From positions 17,155,256 through 17,219,255 of the forward strand of contig CM065690.1 of the NCBI GenBank assembly GCA_017654935.2: a stretch of 64,000 bases of DNA. The letters are read 5' to 3'. Within the stretch, counting starts at the first letter, position 1, and each line of letters opens with the position of its first letter. Origin of the DNA: Phymorhynchus buccinoides. Taxonomy: Eukaryota > Mollusca > Gastropoda > Neogastropoda > Raphitomidae. Shown piece by piece: positions 30,723 to 42,680 of this stretch. The notes below the pieces were generated by a model. The model was given only the letters and a program-made list of their open reading frames with translations. It was not told the DNA's origin and ran no database searches. The position numbers were made by a program, and so were the translations under genes.

Positions 30723-31051
30723 TACTATGTTTTTCTTGAGGATGGGTGGATACTGCATGGATCACAATATTATTAAGCTTGTGTCATTTGTAGTCTCTGT
30801 AGATCATTTCAAACTGGAAGATATATGGTGTATATCGCTCGCATCCGTCATAAAACTGGTGTTCGGTTGTTGTTTTTATGTGTACCCTTGAAACGTAATC
30901 ATAGTTTGAAAGGATGCATAGCCCCATGCACGCAGATTTCCATGCAGCTGTATGCAGCTCTTGGAACTGCTCTTGTAACTGTTAATACAATGGCTGAATC
31001 TTGTGCAAGGGGTCATGGTTGGCAATGTTCAATGAGTTAAATCTTTGCTTA

Positions 31052-31877
31052 TTACCACCCGGGACGTTCCCTTGACGAAAGCCAGTGTAGGGTCGCCGGT
31101 TTGCGTTGATGCTGATGGAGGTTGAAGTCCAGACGTTCTTCCATTGTTGAGGCAGCACTCTTCATGAAGAAAGTGGAGACGGCTGCCTTCAGGTTTTTGG
31201 TCAAGACAGCCGTCCCTTTCCTGTTTGGGTGTATGTTGTCAAAGTACAGGGGCCGATCTGATGGAGATTGGAATGATGGAGGTGGAGATTGGAATGATGG
31301 AGATTGGAAGGAAGTGCGGTGATTTATAATGTCAACTCGGACGGTGGCAAACAGCAGCCACATTTGTATTAGATGAATGGAAGAAGAAGAGAAGTCGAGG
31401 GATGAGAAAAAAGAAGAGACTCTCGAGCTCGAAGTTGCAATGTCAAATTCCGCCATAGTTGAAGCCGTGCGAGGTTGAAGTTGTTTTACGGTAACGTGGG
31501 ATGGGAGGGTGAGGAAGTATCTGGGAATGTTGTACGTGTTGATGATCAATGTGATCGATGTATCTGTGTAGGTAGTTGGATGTGTCCAAGAGACGATCCA
31601 TGATGAAGCTTTTGATGTGGTTGTTGACGTGCATTTTGAAATCGTCCCAGTCTTCCATGGGTACCTGTGAAGGGAGGCGGGGAGGGGGTGCATTGTAGCT
31701 TAAGCAGGGTGGAGGTCCATTCCAGTACCAGGCCGGGATGTGTGTGTCGGTCTTGTTTTTTTGTTTCATAGAGATTGTGGTTCTAGCAAGAAGTCTATGC
31801 TGTCTTGAACCGGCGTTAATCATCACCATACGGGTACTATTTTTTTCTTGAGGATGGGTGGATATTGCATGGATCAC
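31052..31877 (-). pseudogene. SGNH-hydrolase-like fragment between the tandem copies
   Basis: Minus-strand frames contain DDFKMHVNNHIKSFIMDRLL and, in a second frame, RPLYFDNIHPNRKGTAVLTK followed by NLKAAV. The latter resembles the catalytic Asp-x-x-His end of SGNH/GDSL-like domains. A 15-base unit (TGGAATGATGGAGAT) is repeated nearby. The assignment is tentative. Confidence 0.4.
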
Positions 31878-31959
31878 AATATTATTAAGCTTGTGTCATT
31901 TGTAGTCTCTGTAGATAATTTCAAACAGGAAGATATATGGTATATATCGCTCTTACATC

Positions 31960-33375
31960 CATCATAAAACTTGTAGGGTTTTCTTTTATATGTGTATCCT
32001 TGAAACATAATCATAGTTTGAAAGGATGCATAGCCTCAAACGAGGAAGAAAATGGTTCGCAACCCAGTGCTCTTAACATGTGCCTGCCTGCTCATTGTGC
32101 TGTCTGTAAGTTTCTGGATTTGTTTTGAAGCCACACCAACTTCCGCAGTCTCTGTGGTCACCAAAACTGCAAAAGCATGAGGAATGATTTGATTGATCCT
32201 CTGGGCGACAAACTTCTGCATCGCCCTTGGTTTGAGCCGAGGCATAATTGAAACTTTTTCAGCCATTACTCAGTGACTTATGTTTTTTCTACAGTGAATC
32301 GAGACTGCTCGCGGGGTGTTTTGTTGTGTGGTTGATGTCATTTCACTTCATGAGCGATCTCTTTTCTGATCCGATACATCGTTGTATCATCATCCATGGT
32401 TATGGTTGAAACTTCCACTCCATGTTTTTCAATGGAGTCAACAAGTTGAGCACCGACAGGCTCCATTGCTTTGAAGCTTCCTATCCAATTCTTGTAGCCG
32501 ATATGCTGGGGAGGCTCTATACACTATGTTCCCATTTGAAACAAACTCGAAGTCTGAAATCTGTGTGTCAATCTGCTTCTGGTAGGGTCCATCAGCCTTC
32601 GCAGGTTGTCAGGGTTATCCTTAGCCTCGGCCATAGTGACAACGCATGTGTTATGCTTGGAGTTGGCGTTCTCAAGATTGGTGATCTGGAGCATCATTTT
32701 GAAGGATCCTTGCCATGGTCACCGCCAATCTTGATCCATATTTCCTCCTGGGATGCACCCTTCATGTCACGTCAGCCGATCTTGCTTGTCGTATTCGTCC
32801 AGCAATTTGATGACATGCTGGGACATCCTTGATGCCTGCTACGGGCGTTTGGAATCGGGTTGTAGGCCTCGACCGCTTGTGCAGTCCGTATTTGATTAAA
32901 CTGAGGCCCAGTGTAGCAAGCAAAGAAGCGCTTCCATTTCTGTGGCAGAAATCTGACCACAATGTGTGTTTTCCAGAACTATCTTCTTACGAGCTTTACA
33001 CAAAGACTTTAGTTCTTGTGCCTGCTGTCTGGCAGCGTCTTCTTCGGTGTTTCCTGATATGTTCAAGCGAACTTTTCCACTTTGGCCCGTTTCTTTCTCA
33101 GTGGCGTTAGGGCCTTTGTTGATGATTTCCTGTATTTTGTTACTTTCTTCGAAATAATGGGTGACCTGGCTTTTGTACCTGAACATTTCCTATCCCCTTT
33201 GCATGAACTGATCATAAGGCAGGTGGTAACGAAAGACTTGGAATGTTTTAACTTCTCTTTGACATTATTATGCCATCTATGGTCAGATCTTAACACGATG
33301 ATAGCCCTGAAATGGCCTTAGTTGTCGGCAGGGCTATTGACAACATGAGTTTACTCGACGTTGGTCAGGTACTGA
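31960..33375 (-). mobile_element. Composite transposon segment, tandem copy 2
   Basis: Repeats 29580-30722 with modest divergence, including NWIGSFKAMEPVGAQLVDS, VEVSTITMDDDTTMYRIRK, the GGDHGKDPSK box and KANSKHNTCVV/NANSKHNTCVV. The copy has the longer Mutator-like fragment. Junction words around 30650-30925 recur at 31750-32040. Confidence 0.65.
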
Positions 33376-33720
33376 GGTGCCTACCCCCATACGTGTGAAT
33401 TATCAAGCGGAGAAGAAGGTTGCCCGAACCAGAGAATTGACATCCTTTGGGTGCCTTAGAGCCAAGCACACAGTTGAATGACTCAAAGATGATATCCCCT
33501 GAGCAATTCACACATCTTGAAGGCTTGTTGCAAGAGCTCTTATCATGGTCAGACTGGCCACATTTGCTGCAAGTCGGTTTTGACTGACATGAATATTTAA
33601 TGAAGCCAAGTCTGTTGCATTTAGTGCAGCGAAAGATTTGTGTGGGGGCAAAAGCCTGTACATCAAAATCTTGGTAGCTTAGACAGATTTTTGATGGAAA
33701 AGTAGCCAAAGAAAAAGTAA
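33365..33720 (-). pseudogene. LINE-type ORF1 zinc-knuckle fragment
   Basis: Encodes FRCTKCNRLGFIKYSCQSKP, then TCSKCGQSDHDKSSC and RCVNCSGD, three CCHC-like knuckles typical of ORF1 of jockey/RTE-like retrotransposons. Upstream is a CA tract (33726-33799). No reverse transcriptase is visible nearby. Confidence 0.7.
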
Positions 33721-33742
33721 GGCATACACACACACATACATG

Positions 33743-33801
<59 letters not shown>

Positions 33802-33982
33802 TATGAGAAGCAACACTCAGGAAAGGCCAGTTAAAATTATGTACACTGTACAACTAATGCTCTGAAATTAGCCTAGGATTACAAATGTATTATCAGTTTA
33901 AATGGACTCATTGAGCATAATGAACATGAGAAGGTGTCGAAAGAACAACTTAAGCCTATCAATACACCCAAAAAACAAAGTA

Positions 33983-34763
33983 TCATTCATCATAATAGTA
34001 TGATTTACCTGGGAGATTTGGAATGCCATGAATGACATGATTGTCAATTCCTATTGCATTGAGGACGAGAGTCACCCACTCAGGAACTTCTGGTGGTGGT
34101 CCACCACCTGTTGGTGGATTTTTGTTTTGATTTGCAAATTTGATGGCCTCTGCTCTGAGAGGCGACCACTTTTTTCGTATCTGTGCAACAGTGCGTTGAC
34201 ATTTGCCTCGCGCATTCACCACGCGTGTGATCTTTCCCCACACTCTGTCCGGATGACTGTTTATTCCCCAAGAAGTGTTTTTTTGAAGACATTCATTGTA
34301 CAAGGATTTGATCAGATAATTTGTCTCAGAAACAATGTTGTTCACTGTTGTACTGGGTAGATCCTCCTCCACATAATCTACACCTGCAAACTGCAGAACC
34401 TCTCCCATCACTGCACCAGCCTGCTCAGTGGAAACTTCTCTCGCAACCAACATCGCAGCACATTGACGAGCTTCTGGTGTCAATTCACCATTTTGTTTCA
34501 GCAGAGGTTTTAAACAAAGACCATCACTTTCCATAGCTTGCTTTTCAGAGATTTCTAGTTGTTTATTTTGCTTAGCAACAATCTTATTTAACCTGCTGAT
34601 CTCTGATACAAGCGCTTTGTTTTGCATTCTTGCTTGTTTAAGTCGACATTTGTTGTTTGCAGCTTTTTTTTTGCAGAGCGCGATTTTTCTGATTGAGTGC
34701 ATTGATTTCTTTCTGCTGCGCATCATTTAAGGAAATAAAACTAGTCAGTTGTCTTTCCATGTC
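33983..34763 (-). pseudogene. Downstream part of a split coiled-coil transposon gene, ending in a SANT-like domain
   Basis: The frame contains a coiled coil (NKALVSEISRLNKIVAKQN), a NGELTPEARQ...EVSTEQAGAVM box, and then RTVAQIRKKWSPL and TGGGPPPE. The last two are typical of Myb/SANT-like domains in Harbinger-type proteins. The two halves may come from different elements. Upstream sequence continues at 38351 once the Mutator-like insertion is removed. Confidence 0.6.
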
Positions 34764-35440
34764 AAGGTGGGGCACTACCTTTTCGTAGGGCATTTTTTGT
34801 TATTTTTCTTTCTCAGGAACTAATTAAGATATTGTCATGAAATTTGGCACACTTATAGGGAACATCACTCTGGCCATTCATGCCAAATTTGAACACTCTG
34901 TGTGCAGGCATTATGAAAATATGTTATTGAGATAAAAAAAATTACTGCGATAAAGTACCCATTCACCTGCTCTCGATTCCAGTACTGCAAGTTGATGCTG
35001 ATCATTTGTCCTCTTTCCTAAGACATCAATGAGTGCAATGGTGCTAAAATTAACATAAGTGAGTTGCTAACTTGTGTTCTTTGTCTCAACAAACAATAGT
35101 CAAAATTTTCTGGATCCCGCCTGGATAACAAATTAGCTTGTGGAGACAAAACTATTACAGCTACAGAGTTCTAAATAGGACCATTGCACTCAGCACACAT
35201 TTTTACACTTATATGCAAAGTCTCATTATTGTATGTGTATTATGTTTGCAGAAATCGTGCAGGCACTACGGCAACCGCTGAAGAAAAACGACTTTATGAG
35301 AAAACAGCTAAGAAAGATTAAGATAGTGTTCCAAATGAGTATCCCAACTTCTAACTGATGAAATTGAAATAAAAATGATCTGTAACATTCCAGGATCATA
35401 TACTAGTCATCAGAATGTTTCTTCTTGACAATAAAGGAAG

Positions 35441-37807
35441 TTAATAGCCTCCTGGATTATACAACCTCCCCTCCTTAGCTCGCCATTTCTCTCTCTCCTG
35501 ACGTTTAGCTTCTTCTACTCTCTTTCTCTTCTCTTTCATTCTCTGTGAAGACTTTCTGGTGGCTGACTTGACCCTGAGAACATCAGCCTTCTCCACAAAC
35601 TTCTCAGCTTCATCTCCAGCCTCCAGGTCCATCCCCTCCAGCACACTCAGTAGAGCTGGAGCTCCCTTGTTGAAGCGCTGGACGCACACTGCAACAGCCG
35701 AGTGGACCGTGCGCCGACTTGCCCAACGCTCCTTTGGGCACGTTCTCCAGACCGTGGAGTGGAAGGCCTCATTGGCATTTTGTGTCTTTCCAGTCAGACA
35801 ACGCTTCAGCAGGTTACGATCTCCCAGACGTTTGTAGACCCCCGATATTGGTTCCACCAAGTCGCGAGGGAGGGGATGCTTGTGTGGTTCAGGTGTTTTA
35901 CTGAAGGCTTGGGCACGATTGTATCTGCACCATGAATCTTTTCCTGTGGGACACCGAAAATGACGAGGGATTTCATCGGTGCTCATTGTGTGGAAGAAGG
36001 AGGCCCACACTGCTTGCTCCATTTTGTCGAGGTTGCCACGATTTGACTTGATGGCGTTCCCGTAATAGCCTGTTAGCTTTTTGATCCGGTCATCAGTCAA
36101 TTTTCCTCTCCCGCCTATGGGCTGCTTGATGGCCTTTTGTTTTTCGACAAGGTTGCGGAGAGCAGTGCCCATCCTCTTCGCAACGTGGTTGGCGCATTCT
36201 TCCTTCTCAATTTTGATGTCTGGCCCATATGGTGCACTGGCAACAACAGCACTGTAGGCCTTGGCATCGCCATCCGACAGCATCACCTGGTACCGAAATT
36301 TGTGCAGGTCAAGGGATCTGTTCCACATGATGACGGCTGCTTTGGTTTCCATGGCAGCAGAAGAACAGTCGCAGTTTTTCTGGCAGTCATGCTCATGCCT
36401 CCGCCACCACTCCCCATACTCCTCAGAATCCGGCTTTGGACCTTGCTCACATGCCTGGCAATAATTGCTGAGGACCACATAATCCAGGATGAGGCCAGAG
36501 TAGATATCGATGACTGTCGCGATCCCATTGTGCGATGTGCGCCCTCTCTTGTGCCAGCTGCCGTCGAATGACACCTGGACATCCATGGTGCCATCAGCCG
36601 ATGGTTCCCCCATGGACATTTCAGCGTACAGGTCCCTGACAGCTTTTGCTGCTTCTTGCAAATGGGAGGCAGCTGCCCTACATGCGCTGATGTAATAGCT
36701 TTTCCTGTGCTTCTGCCAGTTAGTCTGGTGCATAGGAGGTGGCATATTGCACATGCTGAAGAACTGGCAGAGTTGGGTGAATCCTATCCCAGTGGCAGAT
36801 GCAGCAGCAGCGATGCGGCGGTTGATGTCAAAGGCAGACCCCGTCTTCTGCGATGTCATGGTCTGCGTCTCTGGAACCGGCGTACCGCAGGAGAGACACC
36901 TCACCTCCAGGCTGAAGGCTGACCCCATCTTCTTCTCCTGGTTCTCAACTACAGACACCTGAGAATAATAAAAAACACAAATTCAATTTGTGAGAAATAA
37001 TGAATGAGAGAAAGTGTGGGGAGAGAGTCACTAACACTGTAACACTAGTCACACACAATAACAGTCAACAGCCACACACACAGTAACACAAGAGTCAGTA
37101 ACAGTCACACAAGTCAACAGCCACTCACAATAATAACACAAGTCAGTAAGAAACTTACAGTCATACACATTAAAACAAAACAATCAATTTACAGTAACAT
37201 ACACACTATGCTTTACATGAAAAAGACTAATACAAAACGTTTCCAAATAAAATAAAAAAATAATGGGGGGATGGGGAGAGGAGGGGGGGGGACTTGGAAA
37301 ACCACCCACAACCATCCCCAGTCTAGATTGCATTTGAAAGAACTACGCATATTTACTCTCTGTACTGCCAAGATACCAGGAATGGAAAGAAATAATGAGA
37401 AGAATAAACCAGAAACAAGAAAAAAAATCGATTTCACCTACCTCCGATTCACAAATTCCGCATCGAAACGGCGAAACCAAGCGCTGCAATGTTGTCATAT
37501 CAACGATGATGTTCGATGATCGTTGTACACTTGCAAGGGGCTCAGACTGCGGGAGATCTTGACAGATCGGTTGTTCATCATCTGAACTCTCAGAATCAGT
37601 CGGCAATGGGCGTTTTCTTTTAAATAAATCCATTTTTTTCTTCGATGAAACACCTGACCCCCATTCGGTATCTCCACCAGTTGAAGTGCTTGGAGTGGCA
37701 GTCACTTCGGCACGCTTCAGTTCTTCCGCTGGCTTCTTTTTTCGCTTTATTTTCTTTCGTCCGTAACTGTGCTTGGTCCTAAACTTTGTCGCTTGGTGTG
37801 TTGACAT
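35441..37807 (-). CDS. Mutator-like transposase, two exons, ~627 aa
   Basis: Exon 1 is 37807-37442 (122 codons from ATG 37807, MSTHQATKFRTKHSYGRKK) and ends at a GTAGGT donor. Exon 2 is 36958-35441, after a TTCTCAG acceptor. The join is phase 0 and brings together a CGIC pair from exon 1 and a CLSC pair from exon 2, a likely zinc-binding unit. Exon 2 then has VQVSFDGSWHKRGRTSHNG, VMLSDGDAKAYSAVV, HVAKRMGTALRNLV and NANEAFHSTVWRTCPKERW. These are the conserved acidic-residue blocks of the Mutator-like transposase domain. A basic tail follows. No stop or frameshift is present, so the element could be active. Confidence 0.9.
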
Positions 37808-38000
37808 TGTCCGCACTCGATAAATACTTCTTTTTTGATAAAATGTACTGATATTCGTCGCTCGATTCAAACATCGAAGAAAAACAACGCCATCTTGGAA
37901 AAAGTCACGTGACGAGCAGAGCCAATCAGCTATTTTTTAGCATTCGGGAGCCAATCAGTGGCCTTGTTGCAAACACTATTGCTTGAAAGATGCCATTCGG
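37808..38000. promoter_or_regulatory. CCAAT-box cluster upstream of the Mutator-like transposase
   Basis: GCCAATCAG occurs twice (about 37920 and 37950) within 150 bases of the start codon, next to CACGTGAC. It is a plausible promoter for the minus-strand gene, inferred from motif and position only. Confidence 0.4.
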
Positions 38001-38350
38001 GTTCTCTCGGAAGAAGGCTTCGTGTGCTTTCGTAAGTGGAATTTTCCACTGGAAACTAACGTCATAAAGTAGGTCAAAGTCTGCCGATTCGAATGATACC
38101 AAACAGTAGGGGTTTAGTAGGGAACCGGACGATCAAAATCGAAGGTAATTTCGCGTTTTTGTGTTGGATTTGCTCAATTCACACGCACACCCAGGTTAAA
38201 AAACATGTTTATTTGCAATGAAAGCAGTCAAAACACACAATATAAAAGATAGATTTGCCAAGAATATACTTTTATTGACCAAAAAACACCATACCCCCCA
38301 AACACAATTTTTAATGAAAATTTACAAAAAATAAGGTAGTGTGCCACCTC

Positions 38351-39495
38351 AAACATACGTGCACATTTATTTTCAGAAAGGCTTAAACTAGTCTCCAGCT
38401 GTTTAATCTTTTCAGAAGACCTTTTTTCCCTTGTTTTAAACGTTATTTGGAGCAAAATGACCACATGTTTTATTCAGCATTTCCAATTCATCTTTCTTTT
38501 TCATCACTTTGTTTGAAAGCTGTGTATGTCTTCGTTTGATGTTTTTGATATCCATCAGATGCCGATGATGCTCAGAGTTTCTTTTTTTCATTGGAGTTCA
38601 AATAGGTTACAATGGCCTTCTTTTTTGAGGGGTGGTGACATGACTCATAGTCATAGATTCCTGAAAGTCATTCATTGCCTTCGCAGAAGTTTGAGGATTT
38701 TCAGTGGTCTTACTACATTCCATACTGCCAGAAAAGCCAATTCCGGATGAAACGCAAGATGATGTACTGACTGGGAATTGAAAAAGAGCTCTCGGAAATT
38801 CTTCACGGGCAGCTTGGCGAGCTTTCTTTCGAAAAAGTTTTTCCATTTGAGAAATCTTCCTGCGTGTTGATGGAACAGAAGCTGACTGAGAACACATTTT
38901 GGTCAAACATGCTGCTACCATGTCCTTAGTGAAATCATGAGCAACTCCCAGTTTAACTATCTCGAAGACGGCTCCGTTTGTTAGTGTGGACAGTGCAAAT
39001 GGTGTAATTGAAGCTCCTGTAGATCCAGATATGATGACGCTAGTGGTGATGTTTAATTTCTCACAATATGGGCCTGGCCACTGAAAAAGAAATGAAAAGA
39101 AAGATGTTAGGAAAATTAAAGGAAATTAAAAATTGGGACTTACAGAAAACATTAGAGTGAAGAGATCCCCAGTTGTATCTGGCTTCTGGTGACGAGTGTT
39201 TTCCGTGGCAAACATCCACACGGTAGGATCCATCCGGAAGCATCCTGGATGCGCACGCTAGTAGATGGGCTGCATGCTTGCACCCAATGAAGAAACATCG
39301 GATCCAGACCTCCCCCTGCTCATTCAATCCATTCAGTATGTCGTTATAAAACATGAGAGCTAATTTCTCACTGAACAATTCAGCTTCGCGACAAGTGTTG
39401 CAGGTCACAGTTGCTGCTTCTTTATCTTCTTCCGAAGATGCTTCCGTAACAGGGCCAGGTTTAGGTGTTCTTGGGGCAGGGTTAGATTTCTTGAC
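38351..39495 (-). pseudogene. Upstream part of the split coiled-coil transposon gene
   Basis: An exon-like block starts at 39495 after a TTCCAG acceptor (VKKSNPAPRTPKPGP, VTCNTCREAELFSEKL) and ends at a GTAAGT donor at 39144. A second starts at 39080 after TTTTTCAG (WPGPYCEKLNITTSVIIS). A shift of frame near 39255 is needed to join them cleanly. Coiled-coil sequence (KQLETSLSLSENKCARMF) continues to the Mutator-like insertion. I do not recognise the family by name. Confidence 0.5.
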
Positions 39496-39807
39496 CTGGA
39501 AGTCGAAATTGATTTGTTAATCACTTAATGTCAATATTTATTATGTAATGAAACAATGCAAATATTTATCATCAGAGAGCGGAAAAAGAAAAACAGAGGG
39601 GCATGCTTACAAAATATCAACTTAATGAAATATGGAAGAAAAAAACACCATTACTGTTGATTAAGCTACAGGGAATCTTTAATAAAATAAGGCATAATCA
39701 CTAATTACCTTTCTTACTTTTTTAGAAGTATTTATGGGTACATACTACCTCCCCTTTCTTCATGTCTTGGAGGACAACACAGCACGACGAATGCCAAACG
39801 TGTTGTC

Positions 39808-41131
39808 CTACCGGAGAGTAGAAAACTCGCGCAGGTAGTAAGAAGTAAATGTAGTCTCCGACTTCCAGAAGGCGGAGGACATAATGGCAGGGACTGGAAC
39901 ACCCCTGACCAAGGCTAGTGAGGTGCTAATCGCCCTAACTTCGTGAGCCCGTATACCTGGGGGCGCAGAACGATCGGTGTGGGAGTAGGCTAGTCGAATC
40001 AACTCGACTAAGCAGCGAGCCAAAGTGGCCTTACGGATGTCATTTGAATAGTTGGTATTCAAAGAAATGAAAAGGCGGCGTTTCTGGCTACGGAACGAGG
40101 CTGAACGAAGGAGATAAGCCCGCAAACAGCGAACCGGACACAGAAATTTATCCTCATCATCCAGAGCGAGGATGTTAGAGAGACTCTCAATAACAACTAA
40201 CGGAGAAGCTTGCTGAGCCGATTGATTTTTCGCACGGAACTCCGGTAGAAAAGCCAGGGAGATCGAGGAACCATCCTCCGCGAACTCATAATCATTAACT
40301 AAACCACTAAGAGCGTGGATGCCACTCGCACGTCTCGCTAAGGCAAGACTAACGAGGAAAAGCGTTTTAAAAGAAAGAAGCTTAAAAGAAAGTGAAGCAC
40401 AAGAAAAACGTCCCATTGCTGAAGTCTGATGGTTGGACGAATAGACTTATTACGCAAACCATCCAAAAAATGGGAAACCAAAACAGAAGAAGCAAAGGAA
40501 GGTTGACGACCAGTAGCAATCGAAATAGTGCTAATAACTGCCGACTTATAACCTGACAAAGTTTGGGCCAAGAGGCCCTTCGCATTATGCAAATGAGACA
40601 AAAAGGAAACAAACTGAGCACCAGTCGGGTGCAAAGGAGAAAAAGACTCAACTGTACAGAAATTGAACCAAGGTGTCCAATGCAAGGCATACAAGGTATT
40701 CGTGCTTTGACGACGGGATTGAAGAATCACTTGTGACCGCAATCCTGACCGCAAAGTAGCCATGAGGTCAGGTGAAGGACGGCAGGATTTCGATGCGGAA
40801 CGCCTATCCGCAGTTGAACAAGAGACTTTGGTGACAACTGGAGGAGAACACCCGGAACGTGGGTGAGAGCTAACAGCTCGGGGAACCACGGACTGTTTTC
40901 CCATCTTGGAGCTATGAGGATCAGAGCAGGACGCTCCCGAGCGCACTTTTCCAACACCTTGCTAACTAACGCTGAAGAATCTACAATTTTAGAAGGAGTA
41001 GACGACTCCATAACGCGAAAACCGAAGCCAGAAACAACGCCCACTTTTTGACCAACAGGTCCAAAATCTTCACAAAGATTACAACAAAATCGGGAAGGCC
41101 GAATGAACTTACCCTTGTAGCAAGGCAACAC
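39808..41131 (-). pseudogene. DIRS tyrosine recombinase with RNase H end, frameshifted
   Basis: From 41131 the frame passes from a gag-like DSSALVSKVLEK into LIAPRWENSPWFPELLAL, a DIRS RNase H-type end, indicating an internal deletion. The recombinase N-terminal domain (LVSHFLDGLRNKSIRPTI) follows to about 40400. After a frameshift comes the catalytic domain: FLVSLALARRASGIHAL, RAHEVRAISTSLA and TSYYLREF. Confidence 0.8.
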
Positions 41132-41279
41132 AAAAAAAACTAGCTAAAAGCAGGAGAAAAAATTCCTGGAGCAACAGAAAAACAAGTCTGCCTTCCATGC
41201 TAGCTTGAAAGAAAGTGAATAGTCTGCTTGGCCGGAAGTTACGTGGATTGGGAGTTGTGGTAGTAAGACACTCTTGTTT

Positions 41280-42680
41280 TATTTTGTCTTCCAAGCTAAT
41301 CTTGTACAAATATGCACTTTGTAGTGGAATGGTAAGTATTGACGGAGAGATCGATGTTCGATATCCCAGTCTTCCTCTCGTGGAAAGATGGAGATTCCTG
41401 TTTTCTCCTCCCTCCTGGACAACTGTTCATCTGTTAGAAAGGAAGGGGCATCATTTTCATCCGTGAGAAACGCTGGCGAATTCAAAGAAATAATAAGTCT
41501 AAGCTATGTACTGACAATACCTGTCACCCAAAAAGGGGAAAGGAACACAGAAGAGCGAGGGATGTTGCCTGGTTAGGGAGAAATTCGAAAAAGTTTGCTA
41601 AGCAAATTAAAGCATGGCTGCTCCAAAGTGGAGAAAATTTATTATGATTCAAGGTTGGCTCCCCGGAAGTGACGTCAATGAAGGGGTTCCCCGACACCTC
41701 AGCGGTATTGTATAACCAGACCAAGGGAAGTAATTTAGTCTTAGACTAAAGACCTTTTGGTAATTGGCTTAAGCTCCAAATTGGAAGAGATAACTCATTC
41801 GTAGTGAAACGGTAAGTATATAGATAGAATAGATAGTTATATTAATATAAATCATCCAATCTACTTTAACCATACTGTACCAACACCTGAAACAACTGCT
41901 TGGCCTTGAGCGAAGCGTCTTTCGTCCACCAGCCTTCCTGAGCGTAATGATTCCTCTGCTCGGAGAATTGACTCCTGGAGGCAAGAGGGAGGCTGAAGAA
42001 ACAGATGGTCCTTTCCCTGACGGAAAGAACCAGCCGAGTGGCCTGTGGCCGAGGCCGAGACGGGAGCAGCGAGGCGGACCACATCGGGGCACGCATCGCT
42101 GATCACATCCAGGAGGCCCTGGTTGGAGGAGTCCGCACAGGTGGAGGGGCGACGGGAGAACTTGGTGGAGGGAGATGACGAAAGGACTCCATAATGGCCC
42201 TGAGAAGGCGTTCGTCAAAGGCCGGAGGGGAACGGGCCGGAAACAAAGAGGCCTCCGGTGATCCGCGGTCCATGGGTGCACTGAAGCACGATGAGTGAGC
42301 GACTCGAAAAAGAATTAAATGTCTAAAGTTCTAGCGAAGTTAGAACTATGAAAACTGAGACAATCGAGACTCAGTGAACTCCTACGTTCGATGACAGAAG
42401 AGAAAGGAACGAACCCACCTAGTTTAGAGTGTAGGGAACAAAAAGTTAAGAGTGTAGGTAGCCCAGGTCTGCCATGTAGCGCTGGAAAATTGTAATGGCG
42501 GAAGTAGGCGCTCATTGGCCTAGCCACTGCTAGACCGGTAAGGGGGGATAACTCCCACCCCACATCCGGCTAGGGGTCAAGGCCAGTGCCTACTTTCGTT
42601 TTTCTATGTGCTATGGTATAGCTCCAGGTCGCTTAACGCTAATGCAGTTGTTTCAGGTGTTGGTAAGTATGTAGTTAAAT
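41280..42680 (-). mobile_element. DIRS deletion derivatives (termini and gag-like starts)
   Basis: In minus-strand order: a terminal block (42680-42280), a gag-like start (MDRGSPEASLFPARSPPAF at 42273, then RQGKDHLFLQPPS), a second terminal block (41800-41490) and a gag fragment (PAFLTDENDAPSFLTDEQL, 41480-41341). All occur again at 25.1-27.9 kb. No full element is present. Confidence 0.65.

Larger units (their letters stand above)
34764..38350 (-). mobile_element. Mutator-like DNA transposon, possibly complete
   Basis: Ends are imperfect inverted repeats (GGTGGGGCACTACCTT left, AAGGTAGTGTGCCACC right), flanked by TTGA on both sides. Removing the element and one TTGA restores a continuous coiled-coil frame across the site. 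A single two-exon gene fills the middle. Long flanks of non-coding DNA lie inside each end. Confidence 0.7.
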
